From: Oscillospiraceae bacterium
GTDB lineage: Bacteria; Bacillota; Clostridia; Oscillospirales; Acutalibacteraceae
Length of the DNA: 38,820 nt
Direction of reading: 5' to 3'
Assembly: GCA_015066405.1 (NCBI GenBank)
Contig: SVOM01000016.1
Location: 1 to 38,820 of the forward strand
The position numbers and the translations under genes are program-made. Below, piece after piece: positions 34,198 through 38,820 of the stretch. The number at the start of each line of letters is the position of its first letter. Position 1 is the stretch's first letter. The notes beneath the pieces are model-generated. The model did no database searches. It was not told the origin of the DNA and worked only from the letters and a program-made list of their open reading frames with translations.

Positions 34198-34629
34198 ATG
34201 GCAGTTAAACAACTTTCAGTTTTTGTACAAAACGAAAAAGGCGCATTGGCAGAGGTTTTAAAAACAATTGCCGATGTACATGTTGAAATTCGTGCTTTAT
34301 CAATTGCAGATACAAACGATTTCGGTATTCTAAGAGTTATTACCGATAATAACGATAAAGCAAGCTTGGCTCTCGCTGAGCACCATTTTGTAAGCTCGGT
34401 TACCGAGGTTGTAGCCGCTCGTGTTGACGATGCTCCCGGTGGTCTTGCAAAGGCAGTTGATGTTTTACAGGCAGCAGATATCAATGTAGAATATTTGTAT
34501 GCTTTTATCGGTCAGTCTAAAAATCACGCTTGTGTGGTTTTGCGAGTTAATGATAATAAACTTGCTGAACAAACACTTACAAATGCAGGTTTTGAGTTAA
34601 TTACCGAAGAGGAAATTACTAATCTTTAA
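34198..34629 (+). CDS. Tandem ACT-domain protein
   Basis: A 143-residue protein made of two ACT domains: KQLSVFVQNEKGALAEVLKT to about 68, and VVAARVDDAPGGLAKAVDVL from about 70. ACT domains bind amino acids and control enzymes. Genes of this type usually sit beside paaK/iorAB and probably sense an aromatic amino acid. AGGGAGG precedes the ATG, 16 bases after paaK. It is the last gene of the operon. Confidence 0.9.
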   Translation: MAVKQLSVFVQNEKGALAEVLKTIADVHVEIRALSIADTNDFGILRVITDNNDKASLALAEHHFVSSVTEVVAARVDDAPGGLAKAVDVLQAADINVEYLYAFIGQSKNHACVVLRVNDNKLAEQTLTNAGFELITEEEITNL

Positions 34630-34633
34630 TTTA

Positions 34634-34667
34634 ATAGTCCTGCCGCATGGCAGGACTATGGCTTTTT
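34634..34667 (+). terminator. Hairpin between the ACT gene and yifB, probable terminator
   Basis: An 11-bp stem (ATAGTCCTGCC and complement) with a GCAT loop is followed by GGC and five T. The gap before the T-run makes it weaker than the other terminators, so some transcription may enter yifB. Confidence 0.6.
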
Positions 34668-34679
34668 GGAGGAATTCTT

Positions 34680-36206
34680 TTGTTTGCAAAGGTAAAAAGC
34701 ATCGGTATATTTGGTATGGAGTCCTATATGGTTGAGGTTGAAGCCGACATATCTTCAGGTCTTCCCGGTTTTGATATAGTAGGTCTTCCCGATGCGGCGG
34801 TTAAGGAATCGCGCGATAGGGTAAGGGCGGCAATTAAAAATAGCGGTTATAAATTTCCCGTTGGAAAAATAACCGTGAATTTGGCACCCGCCGATATCAA
34901 AAAAGAGGGCTCGGTTTATGATTTACCGATTATGATGGCTTTACTTATAGCAACGGGTCAAATTAAGGCCGAGCTTGATGACAGCGCATTTATAGGCGAA
35001 GTGTCCCTTAACGGCAATGTGCGCAGTGTTAACGGCATAATTGCTATGACTATTTTAGCCAAGCAAAATGGTATTAAAAATTTTTACGTTCCGATGCAAA
35101 ATGCTGCAGAGGGTGCAAACATCTCTGATATTAGCGTCTTTGGTATCGAAAATATTAAGGCACTATTTTTGCATTTAACGGGGGACAAGCCGTTATTACC
35201 GGCCGTAAAAAAAGAGTTTGACAAAAAAAGGCAAAAAGCAAGCTTAGATTTCAGCGAGGTTAAGGGTCAGCTTTTAGCCAAAAAGGCATTAGAGGTTGCA
35301 GCTGCCGGAGGGCATAATATTTTGCTCATTGGTCCGCCAGGATCAGGTAAAAGTATGTTGGCAAAGCGTTTTCCAACGATATTACCAGAAATGACCTTTG
35401 AAGAATCTCTCGAAACTACAAAAATACATTCAATTGCGGGTATTCTCGATTCCGAAAACCCTATGGTTACATCTCGCCCGTTTCGTTCTCCGCATCATAC
35501 AACCTCATCGGTTGCCTTGGCGGGCGGTGGCACCATTCCGCGCCCGGGAGAGCTCTCAATGGCGCACAACGGCGTGCTTTTTCTTGATGAGTTGCCCGAA
35601 TTTAAACGCGATGTTATGGAAGCACTTCGCCAACCGTTAGAAGATGGCAAAATTACCATTTCCCGTGTAGCAGGTACGCTTACATATCCGTGCTCGGTAA
35701 CACTTGTTGCGGCTATGAATCCGTGTCCTTGCGGCTTTTTCGGCCATCCGACAAGAAATTGCACCTGCTCACAAAATATGGTAAGTAAGTACCTAAACCG
35801 CGTTTCAGGACCAATGCTTGACCGCCTTGATTTACATATTGAGGTGCCGCCCGTGGATTTTGAGTCATTAAATTCTACTGGCGCCGAGGAAACATCTGAG
35901 CAAATTCGTGAAAGGGTTAATAAGGCACGCGAAATTCAAAATGAGCGATACAAGGGTACGGGTATTACCTGTAATGCACGTCTTACCCCTGCAATGCTTA
36001 AAAAATATTGTCAATTAACAGATGATGCGGCAGCCCTTTTACAAGCGTCATTTGATAATCTTGGTATGTCTGCCAGAGCGTATGACCGCATTTTAAAGGT
36101 TGCGCGCACCGTTGCTGACCTTGCAGGCAGTGAAAATATTGATATGATACATATGGCTCAGGCATTGCAGTTTAGAAGTCTTGATAGAAAATATTGGGGC
36201 GACTGA
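34680..36206 (+). CDS. YifB/ComM-family Mg-chelatase-like AAA ATPase
   Basis: A 508-residue protein starting FAKVKSIGIFGMESYMVEVE. An N-terminal Lon-protease-like domain (to about 190) precedes an AAA domain with Walker A GPPGSGKS near 218-225, and LFLDELPEFKRDVMEALRQP contains Walker B. ComM in Vibrio and Acinetobacter is a helicase that aids branch migration in natural transformation; Firmicute homologues are less studied. The TTG at 34680 is six bases after GGAGGA. An in-frame ATG at 34647 lies in the terminator hairpin and is less likely. Confidence 0.93.
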   Translation: MFAKVKSIGIFGMESYMVEVEADISSGLPGFDIVGLPDAAVKESRDRVRAAIKNSGYKFPVGKITVNLAPADIKKEGSVYDLPIMMALLIATGQIKAELDDSAFIGEVSLNGNVRSVNGIIAMTILAKQNGIKNFYVPMQNAAEGANISDISVFGIENIKALFLHLTGDKPLLPAVKKEFDKKRQKASLDFSEVKGQLLAKKALEVAAAGGHNILLIGPPGSGKSMLAKRFPTILPEMTFEESLETTKIHSIAGILDSENPMVTSRPFRSPHHTTSSVALAGGGTIPRPGELSMAHNGVLFLDELPEFKRDVMEALRQPLEDGKITISRVAGTLTYPCSVTLVAAMNPCPCGFFGHPTRNCTCSQNMVSKYLNRVSGPMLDRLDLHIEVPPVDFESLNSTGAEETSEQIRERVNKAREIQNERYKGTGITCNARLTPAMLKKYCQLTDDAAALLQASFDNLGMSARAYDRILKVARTVADLAGSENIDMIHMAQALQFRSLDRKYWGD

Positions 36207-36221
36207 TAATTTTTCAAAAAC

Positions 36222-36263
36222 TATATTGAAATTTTAAAAAGTTTGTGTTAAAATTTCAATATA
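36222..36263 (+). promoter_or_regulatory. tRNA-Ala promoter inside a perfect 16-bp inverted repeat
   Basis: Plus strand: TTGAAA (36226-36231), 17 bases, TAAAAT (36249-36254). Arms 36222-36237 and 36248-36263 are perfect complements with a 10-base centre. By symmetry the minus strand has TTGAAA (36259-36254), 17 bases, TAAAAT (36236-36231), so the element is a symmetric two-way promoter by sequence. Confidence 0.75.
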
Positions 36264-36266
36264 TTT

Positions 36267-36342
36267 GGGGCTGTAGCTCAGTTGGTAGAGTGTCTGGTTC
36301 GCATTCAGAAGGTCGTGGGTTCGACTCCCATCAGTTCCACCA
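36267..36342 (+). tRNA. tRNA-Ala (CGC)
   Basis: A 76-nt cloverleaf. Acceptor GGGGCTG pairs with CAGTTCC and includes G3-U70, the alanine identity pair. The anticodon arm TCTGG/TCAGA holds the loop TTCGCAT (anticodon CGC). The T loop is TTCGACT and CCA is encoded. Confidence 0.93.
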
Positions 36343-36380
36343 AAAAAAGAGAACGCCATAAGAAATGGCGTTCTCTTTTT
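36343..36380 (+). terminator. Terminator of tRNA-Ala
   Basis: AAAGAGAACGCCAT pairs with ATGGCGTTCTCTTT around a short AAGAA loop, followed by T-run, starting at the CCA end. Confidence 0.92.
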
Positions 36381-36408
36381 AGTTAATTAGTTTTGTGAGG
36401 AAAAAAGA

Positions 36409-37131
36409 TTGATTATTCATTTCGGTATTAAAATTAAAGAAAAACCAACGAATCACATTAGTAAAGAAAATTATTTAATGGCAAAGCCAGAAGGAATGAA
36501 AGGATGGAAGGAAAGTGATTATATCCAACAAGTTCCCAAAGCCGGTTACAACTTTGATTTAAATATGGCATATTTTAATTCGTTGGACACTTCGAGTTTT
36601 GAAAAGTATATTACGCAACAATGTAAAAAGTTTAAATTTAAAGAGTGCCTTAATTTAAAAGATTTAGAAAATGTTTCTGGTGTGTATATGATGGTGCTTG
36701 ATAATTACAAACAGGTTTATATCGGTGTTGCTTTAGATATAAAAAAACGAATAATGGGACATTGGCATAATAAAAAATCACTTGAGCGGTTAATCTTTGG
36801 AGATGTTGTCTCCTCGGTTTTATCCATAGATTCGTTTGGGGCATTAGATACTACTAGGATATTTTATTTGCAAGCAACATCTTATTATAAAAAAGAAGAA
36901 CAAATTATTGAGTCTTTCGACTCAAAATATATGCTCAATAGAACTGCGGGTGGAATCGGAAATTATGAAACTGGTACGGATAGTGCCGCTATTGTAAATT
37001 TGGCAATAGTCGCTAAAAGAAAAGGGCGAGACTTGATTGATTTCGTTGATGTAGAAAAATTAAAAAGCATTCTTTCGGAGGAAAGCTTTAAATATTATAT
37101 TAAACGATACCCTATTTTATTAGAAAAATGA
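36409..37131 (+). CDS. GIY-YIG nuclease-like protein
   Basis: A 240-residue protein. Residues 88-180 look like a GIY-YIG domain: GVY (91-93), YIG (104-106), the catalytic-type R114 in DIKKRIMGHW, a glutamate in KKEEQIIE (163/164) and the closing asparagine of LNRTAGG (N177). All key positions of a metal-dependent nuclease are present. The N-terminal 85 and C-terminal 60 residues are not recognised. It is visibly richer in A+T than its neighbours, lies alone between a tRNA and a flavoprotein gene and has its own terminator, all signs of an accessory gene. The TTG start at 36409 follows GAGG by eight bases; ATG 36478 is an alternative with no good ribosome site. The target is unknown. Confidence 0.65.
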   Translation: MIIHFGIKIKEKPTNHISKENYLMAKPEGMKGWKESDYIQQVPKAGYNFDLNMAYFNSLDTSSFEKYITQQCKKFKFKECLNLKDLENVSGVYMMVLDNYKQVYIGVALDIKKRIMGHWHNKKSLERLIFGDVVSSVLSIDSFGALDTTRIFYLQATSYYKKEEQIIESFDSKYMLNRTAGGIGNYETGTDSAAIVNLAIVAKRKGRDLIDFVDVEKLKSILSEESFKYYIKRYPILLEK

Positions 37132-37161
37132 ATAAAGCAAGTAATATGAAAAAAAGGTGTA

Positions 37162-37193
37162 AAAACGGCATAGGAATAATCTTATGCCGTTTT
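37162..37193 (+). terminator. Terminator of the GIY-YIG gene
   Basis: AAAACGGCATA pairs with TATGCCGTTTT around a 10-base loop, 30 bases after the stop. The symmetric A and T ends allow action on both strands. Confidence 0.75.
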
Positions 37194-37311
37194 GTGATAT
37201 ACCTAAATAACTTATATTCAAAAGTTTAATAACCACTCACTTACTATAACGGAATCTCGCAACCAGTATCTAAAACACTATTTATGCGTATTATGAGTAC
37301 CCTAAATTACC

Positions 37312-37340
37312 TTGCTTTTTGCTTTTATACAAAGTATAAT
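37312..37340 (+). promoter_or_regulatory. Promoter of the second BaiN-like gene
   Basis: TTGCTT (37312-37317), 17-base spacer, TATAAT (37335-37340). The stretch 37194-37311 before it holds nothing I can identify. Confidence 0.65.
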
Positions 37341-37390
37341 GGATAAGAAAAGCGTGTTATAATTATCTAAATTTAATTAAGGGGAAATTT

Positions 37391-38626
37391 ATGCTTTACG
37401 ATATTTTAGTTATTGGTGGCGGTGCCGCGGGACTCGTGGCGGCGATATGCGCCAAACGAAAAAACAATAAATTGAATATTCTGGTATGTGAGAGCGCCGA
37501 CCGCGTTTGTAAAAAGCTTATAACAACGGGTAACGGCAGGTGCAATATTACCAACAAAAATGCCGATATTACTAAATATCACGGCACCGATGTTTCGTAT
37601 GCCAAAAAAGTTTTTGATAAATATTTCGTAAATGATACTGTGGAATTCTTTTCATCTATCGGCGTTGAAATCATATTTGAAGAGGATGGTAGGGCATACC
37701 CATATTCCTATCAGGCATCAAGCGTTGTGGATGCCTTGCGTTTTGCCGCAGATGAACTTGGCATCGCTACAAAATGCGACTGCAAGGTTTTAGATTTTGA
37801 TAAAAAAGATAATTTTGCCGTTAAAACAACCGCAGGCGAATTTACTGCAAAATCTCTCATCGTAACGGGCGGTATGCTTTCGGGCGGTAAAAGTGTAGGA
37901 AGCGATGGTTCGGTTTTCCAAATTCTTAAAAGCAAGAGCTTTAAAGCCGCCAAAACCACACCCGCGATTGTGCAACTAAAAACCGAAACCGATATTACAC
38001 GGCAGTTAAAGGGAATTAAGGTTAATGCAAATGCATCCTTGCTGCTTGGCGGCAAAAAGAGTAGAACGGAATACGGCGAGGTATTATTTACCGATTATGG
38101 ACTATCGGGCCCGCCGATTTTGCAAATTTCCCGTGAAGCCGCAAGGACCACTTTGGAGTGTCAGGTCGTACTTGATTTAGCGGTGGAATACTCTTTTGAA
38201 GATTTAAAAAATCTTTTACTTGAGCGCAGGCAAAATCTTAAAAACCGCACGTTAGAGAACTTTTTAACGGGATTTTTAAACAAGCGTTTAGGACAGGTTA
38301 TTCTTAAAAAGTGTGGGCTGAAACTAACCGATAGTGTAGCAAAAATTTCCGATAAGGATATTATAAATATTGCCGAAGCTATTAAAAATTTAACCTTTAA
38401 AGTGCTTGATACAACCGGCTTTAACAATTCTCAGGTTACGGCAGGTGGCATTTTAACGGGCGAATTTGATGAGTGTCTACAGTCCAAAAAATATAAGGGC
38501 TTATTTGCGGCGGGGGAGATACTTGATATTGATGGCGACTGCGGCGGTTATAATTTACAATGGGCGTGGTCAAGCGGTATGTTGGCATCTGTTGGTGCGG
38601 TAAAATATATTGGAGATAAAAAATGA
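37391..38626 (+). CDS. BaiN/HI0933-family flavoprotein, second copy
   Basis: A 411-residue NAD(P)/FAD-dependent oxidoreductase. GGGAAG lies near 9-14 and KLITTGNGRCNITNKNADIT near 51-70. EYGEVLFTDYGLSGPPILQI lies mid-protein, and FAAGEILDIDGDCGGYNLQW near the C-terminus is the FAD contact. It is a divergent paralogue of the protein at 7515 (TTGNGRCNIT against ITGKGRCNVT). The substrate is unknown. AAGGGGAAA precedes the ATG. Its stop overlaps the start of the next gene by ATGA. Confidence 0.88.
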   Translation: MLYDILVIGGGAAGLVAAICAKRKNNKLNILVCESADRVCKKLITTGNGRCNITNKNADITKYHGTDVSYAKKVFDKYFVNDTVEFFSSIGVEIIFEEDGRAYPYSYQASSVVDALRFAADELGIATKCDCKVLDFDKKDNFAVKTTAGEFTAKSLIVTGGMLSGGKSVGSDGSVFQILKSKSFKAAKTTPAIVQLKTETDITRQLKGIKVNANASLLLGGKKSRTEYGEVLFTDYGLSGPPILQISREAARTTLECQVVLDLAVEYSFEDLKNLLLERRQNLKNRTLENFLTGFLNKRLGQVILKKCGLKLTDSVAKISDKDIINIAEAIKNLTFKVLDTTGFNNSQVTAGGILTGEFDECLQSKKYKGLFAAGEILDIDGDCGGYNLQWAWSSGMLASVGAVKYIGDKK

Positions 38627-38820
38627 TAATTTTAAGAAATTTTAAATTGCCGCTTGATACCGATTTTGATAATCTTTCGCCGGTAGTTGCAAGTAACCTA
38701 AAACTTTCGCAAAAGCAAATAAAATCAGTAAAGCTTTATAGAAAATCTATAGATGCGCGGCACAAAAACGATATATTTTTTAATTGCAGTATTGTGGCCG
38801 AGCTTTTTTGTGATGAAGCA
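38623..38820 (+). CDS. COG2509-type FAD-dependent protein, 5' part only
   Basis: The first 66 residues of a protein that runs past the right edge. IILRNFKLPLDTDFDNL, LKLSQKQIKSVKLYRKSIDA and ARHKNDIFFNCSIVAEL match the N-terminal domain found before the FAD-binding part of the COG2509 uncharacterised dehydrogenases. TGGAGATAAAA precedes the ATG, which overlaps the upstream stop (ATGA), so the two flavoproteins are coupled. Function is unknown. Confidence 0.75.
   Translation, partial: MIILRNFKLPLDTDFDNLSPVVASNLKLSQKQIKSVKLYRKSIDARHKNDIFFNCSIVAELFCDEA

Noticed and set aside
36267..37390. Integration of a mobile element at the 3' end of tRNA-Ala
   Set aside because: No second copy of the tRNA 3' end was found downstream, and no integrase is present.

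Overview
The window reads as a chromosome segment of an anaerobic, spore-forming Clostridia bacterium, most likely a gut Oscillospirales/Ruminococcaceae-type lineage. The evidence is a SpoVM peptide, a SipL-like spore-coat morphogenesis protein, PrkC/PrpC signalling, an IspH-ribosomal protein S1 fusion, ferredoxin-dependent indolepyruvate oxidoreductase genes, moderate-to-low GC, frequent TTG starts and three tRNAs with encoded CCA ends. No phage, transposase, CRISPR array or rRNA was seen.

Layout. (1) 1-1802, minus strand: a catabolic-looking pair (L-fucose-isomerase-like protein, then an FAD-linked oxidase cut by the window edge), divergent from an RpiR/MurR regulator at 1959-2798. Two matching dyads lie in the shared promoter region. 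(2) 2857-5630: an unusual PlsC-like acyltransferase with a zinc ribbon, facing an SDR-DUF554 pair across a bidirectional terminator. (3) 5717-12017, plus strand: RNase Y behind a structured leader, then the overlapping cluster BaiN-like flavoprotein / cmk / plsC / ispH-S1. (4) 12052-14735, minus strand: a tyrosine phosphatase, a serine hydrolase, a small array of palindromic hairpins, and tRNA-Thr. (5) 14834-26971, plus strand: a long housekeeping operon yicC-remA-gmk-rpoZ-priA-def-fmt-rsmB-rlmN-prpC-prkC-rsgA, a 51-residue membrane protein and spoVM, ended by a strong terminator. It joins nucleotide metabolism, transcription, replication restart, N-terminal protein processing, ribosome maturation and Ser/Thr phosphorylation signalling. 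(6) 27019-28554: sipL-like sporulation gene. (7) tRNA-Leu, then 28877-34629: an acyl-CoA ligase / iorA / iorB / paaK / ACT-domain operon, which I read as arylpyruvate and aryl-acid metabolism. (8) yifB/comM, tRNA-Ala, a GIY-YIG nuclease-like accessory gene, and a second BaiN-like flavoprotein overlapping the start of another FAD-dependent protein that runs off the right edge.

Most striking beyond the genes: the promoter of tRNA-Ala lies inside a perfect 16-bp inverted repeat that makes the -35/-10 pair identical on both strands. The tRNA-Leu promoter carries a similar-sized but unrelated dyad. A 120-bp array of tiny hairpins with differing stems joined by a constant ATGATATA spacer lies beside tRNA-Thr. 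An internal Shine-Dalgarno and ATG sit exactly at the IspH/S1 junction. Two small genes, a 51-codon membrane protein and spoVM, are easily missed. Coordinates, motifs and spacings were read directly. Family names rest on recognised motifs and not on any database search.
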